From: Seminavis robusta
Taxonomy: Eukaryota; Bacillariophyta; Bacillariophyceae; Naviculales; Naviculaceae
Length of the DNA stretch: 64,000 nucleotides
Direction: 5' to 3'
Assembly (NCBI GenBank): GCA_903772945.1
Contig: CAICTM010000328.1
Span: forward strand, 1-64,000
Shown here: piece by piece, positions 33,268 through 45,697 of the stretch
How the letters are laid out: every line of letters starts with the position of its first letter
Position numbering within the stretch: position 1 is the stretch's first letter
The notes under the pieces: model-generated
Told to the model about the DNA's origin: nothing
Database searches by the model: none
The model's input: the letters and a program-made list of their open reading frames with translations, nothing else
Translations under genes and position numbers: made by a program

Positions 33268-36010
33268 TGTTTCCTGCTTGGTTGTAATGGCTGATGCCTT
33301 TCGAGTTGTGCTTTTGTGAAGGGTGGAAGGTTTTGTGGTTAGTATTGCCGGATGGTTTGCCATGATGTGCTAACTAGCACAAGTTGGTACTGGTACCGTG
33401 TGTATTGATCGATCGTGCGTGAAGCCACTGGTTACGGTTCTTTCCGCCGTGTCCACCAACTTTCTTCGCAAAAGAAATGCTTAAATCCTTTTTGCTATCT
33501 ATTCGTGATGTTTTAAAATAAAAGTCGATCACCAGTACTCGAGTATGAGAGAGGTTTTGGACAGAGGGTGGCTGCATGCTTGGTCGGTATTTACTGCAGT
33601 AAATCCGGGTTACTGGCTCCTTACTGTCCAATTACTGCCATTGTTGGCCACCTAATTACTGCAGTAAGTAATCCCATGCAGTAAGTAATCTGCCTTTGCA
33701 ACAGTAATATCCAGTAAATGACAGTAAAAGCACAGTAATTAGCCTTTATTACTGCAATTACTGTAGTTTACTGCCTTCAATTGGCTTTAAATTACTGTGA
33801 ATAATTACTGCTACTGAGGAATTACTGCATTACTGCCATTACTGCTCCTTTTACTGACCTCATGGCAGTAAGGAACAAACAGTAAATACCAACCAAGGCT
33901 GCATGGGCACTTGGGCACCATTATTAAAACCAGTGTGGAAGCTTGGTTGATGTGAGTACTGGTACAATTATTGTGCCTGAGTTGCCCAGCATCATAACAG
34001 AGCGTGTCTACTACTGGTACCAGTACGGCCACCCAAAAGTACTGGTGATGCTTACCTGCGAGTTACTCTGCAGGCAGGTCGCAGCTTTATTGCTTCCCAG
34101 TTTCTGGTGATTGATCAGAAAAATCCAGTGTAGTGTCTGTCAAAGGCAGGACACATCCGATGCCAGGTCTCGGGTTCTGGCGGCGTTCGACTCGATTGTA
34201 CGGATGTATCCACTTGTCTTTGGGGCCAATGAGCACTACATAGCTGGCTGCTCGAACTCCAGTGAACATCAGATAGATTTCCACACAAGTCCTACCCGCA
34301 TACTGTACCGCGACAGGTACTGTCCTAGCTAGCTAGTCTACATTGGAGCTTGGGGTGAGTATCCATTTTAGTCTGCAATCTGATCAGGTTAATTAAAGAA
34401 TACACTCCTGCAGGGACTGATCGACTCAACTCGACCAAAAACGGCCAAGCCGAACCGGAAGAAGGACGACCAAATGCTTGGTGTAATAGAACCTGGTGCT
34501 ACCAGCAGCGAAAAACGAACACTCACGATGCTATCTGGAGACGATGTGGATCTTGGACGCTTTCGAGTATCCTTGGTGTCCCATCACTCTGACTTCCCGA
34601 AAGCCAACTGTTGCAATACCGGTACGGGAGTAGTCTATCTGGAGTTCACGGTGCTGTTGTGGATGGCAATTTCAATAAAGGATCACGTTTATGGAGACGT
34701 GGTTTGTCGTTGTACCGTTAAATCCTTTAAGAAAGGATAAAGAGTCCCGAAGTTGGGTCTTATCAGAAACTTGTAAGGAATCACTGTGGTACCGTATCAC
34801 TGTTGGTGGTTGTTATTAGGGTGTTGCCCTGTTGAAGAGGACTTGGATATCAGAGGTGCGGCACTTACATGTACCAGCTACCGGTACCGGTACCGGTACC
34901 AGCATATCGATTGATTCTCGATTGATTCGATTCGATTGAAGAATATTCGATTGATTCCGTTTCGTTCTTTTCCGAAACGTTCCATAACATTCGTAAACTA
35001 CCCGTATTCGACACCCTCCTTTAAATCCTGGACCCCCGGTGCACGATTTGAGGTACTACCAGGTACAGTAGTAGCGCTAGAGAGGTGCTCTTGTCCATCT
35101 CCAAAATGGTGGCCGTCCTTCCTACTCGTATCGTATGCCTGTTCGCCTGCCACAAGCACTTTCCAAACTCGCCTCTGGCCTGGCTTCGGTTCCAGCTAGT
35201 CTGGGCCTGGCGCTCCAATCTGTTACTAGTAGCAATCGGCACAATGCAGTTGTGACGCCACACTGGTAGCTATCCAATACGACATATATGTTCAGAGACT
35301 GAGATGCAAAGGAGTCAAAGAGCCTCAAAACCATTTTCGTTTTACGGCGTTGTACAGTCTCACCCGTGTGATTCCGGTACGAGTCGACCGAGAGGACAGA
35401 GAGGCAATTTGCAGCAGCGATTGGGCTCGGCGGTCATGGACACCGAGTTGGTCGATGCATCTCCCCGTGCCTGGTGCCCCGCATGGTCGTTACTTCGAAC
35501 CCGGTGCATGGCTATCCGTATGCGTTGTAACGTTAGGTGGCGCGGAACTAGCTAGCTGTGGAACAGAGGAGATCATGCGGAGCAAGTACCTTGAGCGACA
35601 TGCATGGTTGTACACCATCGAGGAAGAGGGCACACTTGTTTGAGGTTATCCAGTTGTTTATATCCACATCGCAACTCAACGAACCGAGCCGCCACCAAAA
35701 GCGTGGGTTCATGTCGTGAACTCTTTTAAGCTTTAGCACGTACCTATTCTCGTCATGGGAAATACATGAGGAGTCATTATTTATGTGGATATCAAGCCCC
35801 TTATTCAAAAACGGCCATTTGATGCATTTGCGAACCTGGCAAATCCTATGAAACAGCTCAACTTCTAAGACCATGTTACTAGCAGCAAACACTGTTTCAA
35901 AGAAGTCTTCGAGATTTCGGCCATGGTGATGTCTATATTGACATCATACCTGATATGATGTACAAGTCTATGCTAATAAGGTAACCAGTGTAACAAACAG
36001 GTCAGCCAGA
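33268..36010. other. Intergenic region between B and B'
   Basis: 2.7 kb with no convincing gene. Holds satellite-cored TIR element 3 (33,579-33,897), a GGTACC/CCGGTA simple patch near 34,875-34,902 followed by GATTGATTC-rich DNA, and short frames without features. Confidence 0.5.
33579..33897. mobile_element. Satellite-cored TIR element 3 (8-bp target duplication)
   Basis: A 319-bp element flanked by perfect 8-bp duplications GCTGCATG (33,571-33,578 and 33,898-33,905). It has 18-bp terminal inverted repeats with one mismatch (CTTGGTCGGTATTTACTG at 33,579-33,596; 33,880-33,897). The interior is filled with ATTACTG/CAGTAAT units in both orientations, about thirty; the terminal repeat itself ends in one such unit. 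An 8-bp duplication suggests a hAT-like (or Zisupton/Merlin-like) integrating enzyme; the CTTGG terminus does not settle it. No coding capacity. Same architecture as elements 1 and 2 but a different duplication length, terminus and core. Confidence 0.87.
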
Positions 36011-37709
36011 GTATGGAAGATTCTTTCCAGTCACCAGCAATCGTTGTCAGCCTAATCTCACTTCGCTTCAGCTTGCCAGAGGTGGTTTTTGGTGTCACAC
36101 CCAATTTTAGGACCACTACCTCTGAGGCAAACAGCCCCTGGACCTGGGATACATGGTTGGCAATTTGAACAGCCAAGTCTTCATTATCTGACTTGTAAAA
36201 ACCTTTACGGCCCTCACAGTAATACCAACACTTGCATCACCATGCTGGAAAGCACTGGTTCTTCCTGGGCGGATCACATCTCCAAAAGTTTCATCAATGG
36301 ACAGCTCCACGTCTGTTGGATAGTGGTTCTTTCCATTGATGATGATAAGATCTTTGCTTCTTCCAGTGACATAGAGCTGCCATCCACAACTCTCCCCAAA
36401 TCACCAGTGTCTAGCCAGGTGCCATCATAGCCAGCAAGTTGTTGGCAAAGGTAGAGGCAGTCAGCTCTGACTGGCCATAGTTCTCAGATGCCACACAAGG
36501 TGACTGGACCCAGATGGTCCCAACTTGCCCTTCTTCAATCTCCTTTCCATCCTGGACAATTCGAAGCTTGACAGATGGGGAGTCTGCTGGACCACAGCAA
36601 ACAACCCCACTGGTATCCGGGTAGGCAGGTCCTCCTGTGAGAAACACAACAGCCTCGGCCAGCCATAGAGGTTGTACACATGTTCTCGTCTGATAGAAAG
36701 GGTTTGTGCCAACTCCTCCACTACATGTCTCTGGGTGGGTTCCGCAGCAAACATAGCATGTGTGACATGACTCCAGTTGGCTTTTCTGTTGGCCTGTTTC
36801 AACCGTTTCAGTAGCAATGCATAGGCAAAGTTGGGAGCAGAAGTATGAGTGGCTTGGTAGATCTCTACCATATCAGTCCACAGCAGTGGCCTCATGATAA
36901 AGTCGATAGGTGATGCCATGATGACATGAACTCCGGCATAGATAGCACTCATAAATCCCGACACAAGTCCCATGTCTGAGAAAGGGAAAGAGTCAAATAT
37001 TGGAAGTCAGGGAGACAGTCAATCTCTTTTCCCTTGGGAGCAGGTACACAAAATGTTGCTTACCGTGATATTGCGGTAGCCACAAGGCTCCCACAGCGTT
37101 TGTGCCTAATACTCGTGAAATGGCCCAAATGTCTTCCACGAGGTTGTTGTGACTGATCATGACTCCTTTGGGGCATCCAGTACTGCCAGAGGTGTACTGG
37201 ATGCCTCCTGGTTCTCGCACAAATGTCTCGTACTCTTTGGGCTTTTTGGGGTTGCTCTTCTTAATTGAGAGTTTGTCGGTTCCAATCCATGAAACACCAG
37301 TCTTGTAGAGGATGCTGGCTGCGGTCATGGCAGTGGCGAAGGCACTGGTGGATAGGGCATACTTGGCTCCGGCATCCTCCGCCAATCTGCGGAACTTTGG
37401 CATATCTGTTTTGAGCTGATTGGGATTGGGTGGATAGATCGAGCAGGGGATGACTCCAATCTTCATGGCTCCAAACATACCAGCCAAGAACTCGAGGCCA
37501 AAGGGATAGGCAATCATGACACGGTCTCCTTTTTTGCATCCAAGCTTGAGCAGACGAGCAGCTACAGCATTGGATTGGTCCTCCAGTTGCGTGAATGTGA
37601 TCTTGTTCTGTTCTTTGCACGTGATGTCGACCCATGTGAACACAATCTTTTCAGGTGATTCCAAGGCATGGTGGTTGAGGAATTCGACGATTGTAGTAAA
37701 GTTCTTCAT
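36011..37709 (-). pseudogene. Truncated duplicate of megasynthase B (B')
   Basis: Covers only the adenylation part: start codon at 37,709, first intron 36,976-37,063, then the rest to 36,011, where similarity to gene B stops abruptly (equivalent to position 31,571 in B). Near-identical to B over its length. Several frame disruptions exist (for example a one-base loss near 36,434 before the WLDTGD motif); the A3 core reads TSGSTGCPKG instead of GRPKG, and two residues before it are missing. No middle module, carrier or terminal domain follows. It is a segmental duplication relic unless the assembly has duplicated or mis-joined a repeat. Confidence 0.8.
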
Positions 37710-39515
37710 GGTGTCTTTGTTGTTGTGTTGTCGATCTCCACTGTTGTGCTTCTTGTTAAAGATGGTATACGTGCCGGGAAAGTTTGTCAGACCGGCTACA
37801 AGAGGTGACTCTTATGCTCGTTTGGCAACATGATGTCCATGGGTGAAGCGGAGGGCGGCTTTGCTGGAAGAAAGTTGTTCGATCCCACCTTCATCAAGTT
37901 CTCCACCTATTAGCTACCACTATTTGCGCGAGGTTGATGTGATGGCTGGTGGTACCGGTACCTACTGGTAGCAGTACGAAGTGGTTACCATGGGTTAGAG
38001 TGCCATTGTGTGTGAGTTGACCAGCATGTTATGAACGGGACTGCTATATGCCAGTTAGGGCCACCGTCTCGTGTATTGTACGAGGAGGTTCTATGGGTTA
38101 AAGCTAGGGTGGGAATGAATGCAAGGTGTCAGGGCCCGTACGGTAGTCTTGAGTCAGTTGACGATTGATGATGTCCGAAATGTTATCAATAGGGCCGGGG
38201 ATTAGCCGTGCTTCATGCAACGATGCAGGGCGATCGGTATTGGATATCAAACCCGTAGCAGACACCCATGCATTTTCCTTTCCGCTTCTGCCCTGGGGCC
38301 TGGAGAGCCTTGCTTGCCGTGGTTAGATTTCATCGTCCGAATCAATTCGATGAAAAGGAGCATCCACCAAAAGCATGAGATCTCGTCCTGGACTTTTGTG
38401 AGGGTTTTGCATGTACCTACGGTATTCTTTGGTGCTACCCGGTAATACAGACATCAAGTTCTCGCAACAAACCGGTTCTGCTTCTTTTGACATGCTCAGT
38501 AATAGAACCTTCTGTAGACTCTAGGTCCCATTACTCTACCCTAGAACTTCTGTTCGGTTTGCCAGCCGAAGCGGCTCCTGTAAGTATCCAACGGGTTTCC
38601 ATGTGGCAGATTCTTTTAAGAAAGCGCTCGAATCCATGCTGGGATGAAATGGCTTTGTCTACTATAACTGAAGGTGGACACTCTTGTGGAATCCAGCACC
38701 TCATGGCCTAACCGAGCAAACAATAGAACAAGTACGACCTCGAGGGAACAAAGAGGCTTCGTAACACGAAAGGGCACACCCATGTGCGTTAAGCTACGGT
38801 AGCATCTCGTAGCCTTCATGTTGTGGATGCATTGTGACTTGTCTCATTTGCTACGGTGCTCATTTGCTACGGTGCTGGATCCACCGACCAATTCCAGAGC
38901 AATATTGCCGTACCCGTACGTAAAGCTGAGCCATTCTATACGTACTATTTGGCTGCCAATAGAAAAGCCAGCTCACTGGCAAGCTTTTGCATGGTTATGG
39001 CAAACACAGTTTCTTCTCCAAACCAAATGAGCCGAATGGGGGGGAGGGAGCAGGAAGCACCGCTGGCATTAGATCTAGTTCTTCGGTCCAGGTAATACTG
39101 GTGACAACAGATCTCAGCCGCAAAGTCTTTTCTACTGAGTAACTCTTTCTTCACTGTTACCGTGCATAAACTTTCCGGCTCTGAAACCCCCTCACAGAAA
39201 ACGTCTGTTGCGTTTCCGCTCAGATTTGACCGCACAGCTACGATGGCACACGAACTTGTGGTGGCCAAGCAGGCGTGATTCTCGGAAAGGGAGTTTCCGA
39301 CGGCCCTCACTCAAAGCATTGTTTCATACACACTTCAAACCAGGTTTGTCACTCCGCGACCTCTGCTTACTTTCAGCCCTCGCCATCTCCCTGCGAGATC
39401 AACAAAAAGCACGGCCATGGATGCAAAGCTCTCCGTAGCGCAGCACCCCTCGAACCCGAGAAGGCCCATAACAGCTCACAAAATTAGAGTATCAAATCAC
39501 AGCAAGACAACTGCA
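37710..39515. other. Intergenic region between B' and C (divergent), promoter side of C
   Basis: 1.8 kb, no gene recognised. Contains GGTACC-rich simple patches near 37,950-37,975 and a tandem CTCATTTGCTACGGTG duplication near 38,845-38,875. The last ~260 bases include a block shared with the region upstream of gene D. Confidence 0.5.
39259..39515 (+). promoter_or_regulatory. Conserved upstream block of gene C (shared with gene D)
   Basis: GTGGCCAAGCAGG, CACTCAAAGCATT (CATTCAAAGCATT in D) and CACACTTCAAA occur in the same order and similar spacing upstream of gene D (53,771-53,875). The A-rich leader before the start codon (AAAATTAGAGTATCAAA; AAAATTAAAGTATCAAA in D) is shared too. This is either shared promoter/5' UTR or recent duplication; function is inferred. 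Confidence 0.45.
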
Positions 39516-42500
39516 ATGACAATTTTCTTCTCTACCATCCTGGAGGCCCTCAACTATCATGCCTTGGAATCACCTGAAAAGATTGTGTTCACATGGGTCG
39601 ACATCAAGTGCAAAGAACAGAACAAGATCACATTCAAGCAACTGGAGGACCAATCCAATGCTGTAGCTGCTCGTCTGCTCAAGCTTGGATGCAAAAAAGG
39701 AGACCGTGTCATGATTGCCTATCCCTTTGGCCTCGAGTTCTTGGCTGGTATGTTTGGAGCCATGAAGATTGGAGTCATCCCCTGCTCTATCTATCCACCC
39801 AACCCTAACGAGCTCAAGACTGATATGCCCAAATTCCGCAGATTTGCTCAGGATGCGGGAGCCAAGTATGCTCTCAGTACTTCTGCTTTTGCCACTGCCA
39901 TGACGGCAGCCAGCATCCTCTACAAGACTGGTGTTGCGTGGATTGGAACCGACAAACTCTCAATTAAGAAGAGCAACCCCAAAAAGCCCAAAGAGTACGA
40001 GACATTTATGGGAGAACCAGGAGGCATCTGCTTGATCCAGTACACCTCCGGTAGTACTGGAAGCCCCAAAGGAGTCATGATTAGTCATCAAAACCTAGAA
40101 GAGAATTGCAGGGCTGGCATTTCCGTGACTGATCTAGACACTTCTTCTGAAGTTGCTCTATGGGTTCCTCAATATCATGGTACGTTCCAACAACCAAAAC
40201 CAGCCTTAATTATGAACTATCCATTTGTATGGCTCATTGGTGTCCTTGATATCGCCCGAAGACATGGGACTTGCAGGATTCATGTCCTGCCTCTACACTG
40301 GGAGTCATCTTGTGGTGGCATCGCCCCTTGACTTTATTGCCAAACCACTGCTGTGGTCAGATATGGTGGAAACATACATGGCCACCCATACGGCAGCACC
40401 CAACTTTGCCTATGCCTTACTTCTCAAGAGGCTGGAGCAGGCCAACAGGAGAGCTGACTGGAGTTGTATGAAGGCCACAATGTTTGGTGCTGAACCTGCA
40501 CAAAACCATGTTGTGGAAGCAGTGGCTAAAACCCTCTCCATCCAGCCTGGGAATGTCTATAACAACTATGGTCTGGCTGAATCAGTTGTGCTTCTAACAG
40601 GTGGACCTGCCCGCCCAGATGCTGAGGGTGTAGTATGCTGCGGTGCTGTTGACTCCCCGACCATCAAACTTCGAATTGTTGAGGATGGCAAGGAAGTCGA
40701 GAATGGACATGTTGGAAGCATCTGGGCACAGTCACCACGGGTTGCTGTTGGGTACTTTGGACAACCTGAGCTAACAATATCAACTTTTGCAAATGCTTTG
40801 TCAGGCTATGAGGGTACTTGGCTAGACACTGGTGATTTGGGCAAGGTTGTGGATGGACAGCTCTATGTTACAGGAAGAGCCAAAGATCTTATCATCATCA
40901 ACGGCAAGAACTACTACCCAACAGATGTCGAATCATCCATTGATGACGCCTTTGGTGACATCATCCGCCCTGGGCGCACTGCGGCTTTCCAGTATGGCGA
41001 GGATGGAATTGGCATCACAGTGGAGGCTCGCAAAGGGTTTGACAAGTCAGTAAACAAAGACTTGGCTATGCAGATATTCAACCAGGTTTCTGAACTGCAT
41101 GGGCTGTTTGCCTGTGAGGTTGTTGTTCTCAAACTAGGTGTAACTCCAAAGACCACCTCTGGCAAGCTGAAGAGGAATGTGATTAGGCAGACAACTGTTG
41201 CTGGTCATTGGAAAGGGTCTTCTGTTCTACTACATCTCCAGCGGAACACCATGCCTACTGTCACAATGGAAAGAAGTAGAACCTATCCAAGCAATGTTCT
41301 TCCAGGGATAGTCATAGAAGCTGTTCAAGCCATTGAGTGCGTCCCAACCATGTTGGATGTTTACTATTCTGAGCTGAATCTTGATGGAATTCCTGGGATT
41401 TGTGAATCTTGGTTCAAAGCTGTGAAGACAACAGAAGCAATAAAGACCATGTGCTCTCAAATTTTGAAACACATTGAGGACAAGCAACCCACAATCTGCC
41501 AGCTCGCGCACACCCTTAGTGAAAATACTGATTGGATTTTGATTGAGGACACCATGGATTTCCTGTCTCAGCTTGTGCACCAAGTCTTTGTTCTTCAATG
41601 GGTGACAACCTTTATGATGGATAGCCCTGAGTGTATGAAACAAAAGTTGCACAATGATGCTGAGTGGGAAGCACAGAGTCACAATGCCCAGGCAGTTCCA
41701 GTGGAACTACAAGAGATACTCGAAATCCCAGACAAAGACCCAATGTATGGGAAGTGGCCATTCTTCCTTTGGATAAAGAATAGGTCAGTGCTTGCACTAC
41801 AGAAATTAATTCTGCAAAGTTTGGCATCCCCAGAAGGTCCAACTATTGACTCTCAAGTTGAAAGAATTAACAAGCTGGTTTGCTTAAATATATTGGAGGC
41901 TGTTTGGCTTGAGCAACACAATGGGCTCACGAATAATTCAGAGGTAGGCAGATTGCTGGCTACCTTTCCCATTTTGGCAGCAAGGACCAAGTCCGACATT
42001 GTCCTGATGGAGCACTCCACTAGTACTTGGAAGGATCAGTACATTGCATGGAACATGCACGTGGTAGCATGTAAGAAAGCCTGTTTGTTTGTTTGTTTGT
42101 TTGTTTGTTTGTTTGTTGTTTGTTGGTTTGTTGGTTTGTTGGTTTGTTTGTTGGTTTGTTGGTTTGTTGGTTTGTTGGTTTGTTGGTTTGTTGGTTTGTT
42201 GGTTTGTTGCTTCTTAACGTATGTTTTGCCAGTGTTGGGGCACTCGAGCTAACTCTGTTTCACTTTCGTGGTGTCTGTTTGATTGCAGGGATTGGCGATC
42301 AGAACTCTTCGACATGGATGCTGTCCAAACTACTGCTGCCCTGTATTATTGGAGATGTCAATGCAGCTTCCTCACATGCCAGAATAACTAGTCTATATCT
42401 GGTTTCACAGACAACAGGAAGGAAAATTGAGTCCCAGAAGGTTGTCAATAACCCAATCTTATCAAGAAGAGCACTACATTGTTTTGGAAAACTCAACCTC

Positions 42501-45080
42501 TCCTGGGCTGAGAAGCTTGGATTTTACCCACCACCACCACACAGCAACAATCAATTGGCACTAGCCAGCAAAAATGAAATGGCTCTCAATGAAGAGTACT
42601 GGTTGTCCAGGTTTGACCAATGGGGGTTGGTAAGCCTACCAGCTTGGCTCAAGGTCCCAAGTGCTGACACTCATGTTTTAGAGGTTCCAGGACACAATAC
42701 ATGCCCAGAAAACATTAGCAGGTACACCAACACAATCAAGTCTGTCTTTGAGTCAGATGTTGACCCATCAAAGACTTGGTTTGAGAATGGGCTCACTTCT
42801 CTCAAGAGTGCTAGGCTGAGGAACATGGTGGAAGAAGAGTTACATGTGGTGCTCCCAGCCAACTTTGAACAGCTCTACCCAACACCAAATGCACTTTCAG
42901 AGTTTTTGGTTACATCAAAGGGCAAAAGCTTTCCAAAGCAAGACATAGACAATCACCCAGCCATTGTAGCAAACCCCCCAAGAATCACAATCAGCAAGCT
43001 ACAGCTTGGGTTGATGCAATTCATGGGCTCGATCGTGATTCTTTTTTTGGTTTTGATCTCAATTTTACCGTCCTACTTCCTTGCCTCATGGGTATTGGAT
43101 CAGTGCATCTCAGCTGAAAGTGGACCATATTGGTGTCAAATTGTTTGGATAATACTGCCATTGATCTTCCCTCTGTATATCCTCTTCTTCTCACTGGATG
43201 TGGCCTTTGTCAAGTTTGTTGTCATTGGGATGTATCAACAGAAACAAATTGAGCTCCTATCATGGGACTACATCCGATGGTGGTTCATGGACAGACTGAT
43301 CGAGGTCTGGGAGTCTTTTGTGGGACAATTTGTTCTTGAGACAAAATTTATTTGGGTCTTCTACTGGCTCCTTGGGGCTGACCTAGCATGGTCAGCCAAG
43401 GTTGAATCATACATCCGAGAGTTCGACCTGGTGAAGGTGGGCAGCTATGCCACAGTTGGGTACCCCATTAGGTGCAGGAAATTTTCTCTCTCAACAGGAT
43501 CAAGCGGCCCCAGGCTAACATTCCACCCAGTCATTATTGGGAAAGACAGTCAGGTGTCTGGAATGGTCAGTCTGGGGGCCGTTATTGGCGAAGGCAGCAA
43601 GGTGGAGAAACTGTCTGTTGTTGAAGAGGGAGCAATAGTTCCTAATGGTGTGCTTGCAAAAGGAAATCCAGCATGTCATGGTGGACCATTTGAGCATTCC
43701 AGATCAGAGGTTTGGCAAGAATCCCTTTTGGACGCTTTCAAGATTATGTGGATATTTTCAGAAGCCTACCATTTTTTTGCACTGTCTTACTTGGTCCATA
43801 TCACGCTCATTCAAGTCATGCACACATGGCGCTATGAGATCATCCTGCACTGGTTCCTCCTTTTTCAAGCATCGTCCTTCCTTGCCCTCCTCACAAGCAT
43901 TCCACTCAAGTGGGTTTTGATTGGTAAACGGGATCCATGCGACGAGTATGGTGGTTCACTCTATCGCCAAGCAACAAATTGGGCATGCGACTTCCACTTT
44001 GGTGTAGCTTCTTGGCCTCTTACTCCTTTCTTTGGTCAAACAAGGCTCTGGCACATCATCCTTTTCCTCCATGGCCTTGATGTGGACATAGAATCTTGCA
44101 TCAGCAACCCATACAGGATCTTTCTCCCGTCCAAAGTTGACTTTGTCAAGATCCGCAAATCATTTGTTGCTACCAGCAACATGGACTTAAGTAAGCGAGG
44201 AAATGGCAAGATTGAGATTATCAGCAGTAGCATTGGTTACAATGCGAATCTTCGCGCAGGAGTCAAGATCATGCAATCCACAATCCCACCAAGATCTGAT
44301 GTCTCAGATAGCATCTATGATTTAAACCAGTCCCGCAAGGCTTTCAAGTCTCGTTTCATCATGGATTTGGTCCTACCTGAGGTTTTGCAAATTCTGCTCA
44401 ATGGGATCCTTTTCCTTTGTTTTATACCTTCTTTTGAGATTGGCCTTCTTGCTTTAAACAGTGGTTCAGTTGGCATAACCTCATGTGGTCTAGCTGCAGC
44501 CGTTGTTCTTCAATTGTTTGTGTGGATTCTTTTGGCACGAGCTCTTGAAACAATCATGTTGATTCCAAGAAGACATGGCCGACTCACTGGCCCATTTGGT
44601 ATCTACATCAACCATGTTTGGCAATTCCGAAATGGAAACTGGATGGCGATGCTGCTCTATGGCACACCAATGTTTGGCTACTATGCTAGGATGATGGGTG
44701 CTGAAGTTGATGGTGACCTCTGGTATTATGGAAACTCTCTCTATGAGTTCACCAAGCTCCACTTTCATGGTGGTACGATTGTGGATGATTCCCATATTAG
44801 TGGTCACTACATTGATGGCAATGGGTTGACTTTGAAGGATACATTTGTGTCAGGGTTGCTTCATCCAGGATGCTATGCCTCTGCTGGATCGGTGGTTGCT
44901 GGAGAAGAGAACGGTCCATGGAAAGTCTTCTTGAACATTGGTTGCAGGGAATCAATGAAGAGTGAGTCGGACTCCGATCGATGTGATTCCTCTATTTCGT
45001 TTCCTGTGAGCATGAGTACTACAGCTTCTGCTGCTGCTGCCACTTGCAGTATGATGGAGCATTCCTGCGCCGACCCTTGA
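39516..45080 (+). CDS. Megasynthase C: FAAL - unknown helical module - carrier - Pls-like terminal domain
   Basis: Exons 39,516-40,179, 40,262-42,070 and 42,289-45,080; GT-AG introns of 82 and 218 bp, both phase 1; 1,754 residues, frame intact. Adenylation domain residues 1-535: YTSGSTGSPKG, QYHDMGL around D222 at the intron, YNNYGLAE, WLDTGD, TTSGKLKR. Residues ~560-900 form the helical module shared with B (CSQILKHIEDKQPTICQLA, VLQWVTTFMMDS, and after the second intron STWMLSKLLLPCIIGDVNA). The carrier motif is ENGLTSLKS with Ser995. The terminal domain then shows paired membrane helices separated by three beta-helix-like segments, as in genes A, B and D. Exon 1 is nearly identical to that of B and B', while later exons are clearly diverged. 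Intron 2 is enlarged by a TTTG/TTGG microsatellite. Unlike A, B and D it does not end in -EV. Role by family inference: acyl activation, self-loading and transfer at a membrane. The upstream in-frame ATG at 39,417 is an alternative start. Confidence 0.88.
42078..42207 (+). repeat. TTTG / TTGGTTTG microsatellite in intron 2 of gene C
   Basis: About 130 bp of GTTT and GGTTTGTT repeats directly after the 5' splice site. It leaves the frame open (Val/Cys/Leu/Phe/Gly-rich), but the splice sites shared in position with gene B show it is intronic. It accounts for the extra ~135 bp of this intron. Confidence 0.9.
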
Positions 45081-45697
45081 TTACTCCCATTGAAATCAGG
45101 CCTGACCATAACTTGATAGTTTCAGAAAACATGCCTCCGGGTACCCAGTAGTATCCGGGTCCACCTTGGCAACTGAATCTATAGCTCCGCTTTTTGCTTA
45201 CTTGTCACGATATCTATTTCCCCGACCGCAGGATTTCAAGTTTTCAGACAATGGCTATGGTACCACCACCTTTCACGACGACCACTGCATTGATCCGCTG
45301 TCAGCACACGCCACCGTAATTACTCTGGTCTGTAGAGTTTTTAGGAGCCTTTTCATTCGTAAGGAATCCATTTTCAGTCATGTTAAGTGATGAACTCCAG
45401 TACCGTAATTTAAGCCTCATTCGTCTCCTTCGTTTTAGGAGAATGTCGGAGAGTGTCAGAAGTTTTAACACGATGTCGCGGTTGGTCGTGAATGTCGTCA
45501 GTTTCTCAGACATTTGTCGGATAGTTTCCGTCAGAAGCGCTACATTCATAAATCCGTTCTTTCATACTCTGGAGGTCCCACTCTTAACCCAATCCTCGTC
45601 ATAGTTCCCTCGGACCCTTACTCGTAGTAACTTTCCACGTCATATACTAAATCCTACTTTATGGTGAATGTTCGTGTTTTGGTTCGTTGACCACTAC
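45081..45697. other. 3' flank of gene C
   Basis: About 0.6 kb without a recognised gene, ending at the left terminus of the tyrosine-recombinase retroelement. Presumably holds the 3' UTR of gene C. Confidence 0.4.

Noticed and set aside
42071-42288. Val/Cys/Phe/Gly-rich membrane-like peptide continuing gene C exon 2
   Set aside because: It comes from a TTTG microsatellite inside an intron; gene B has splice sites at the same place and no such sequence.
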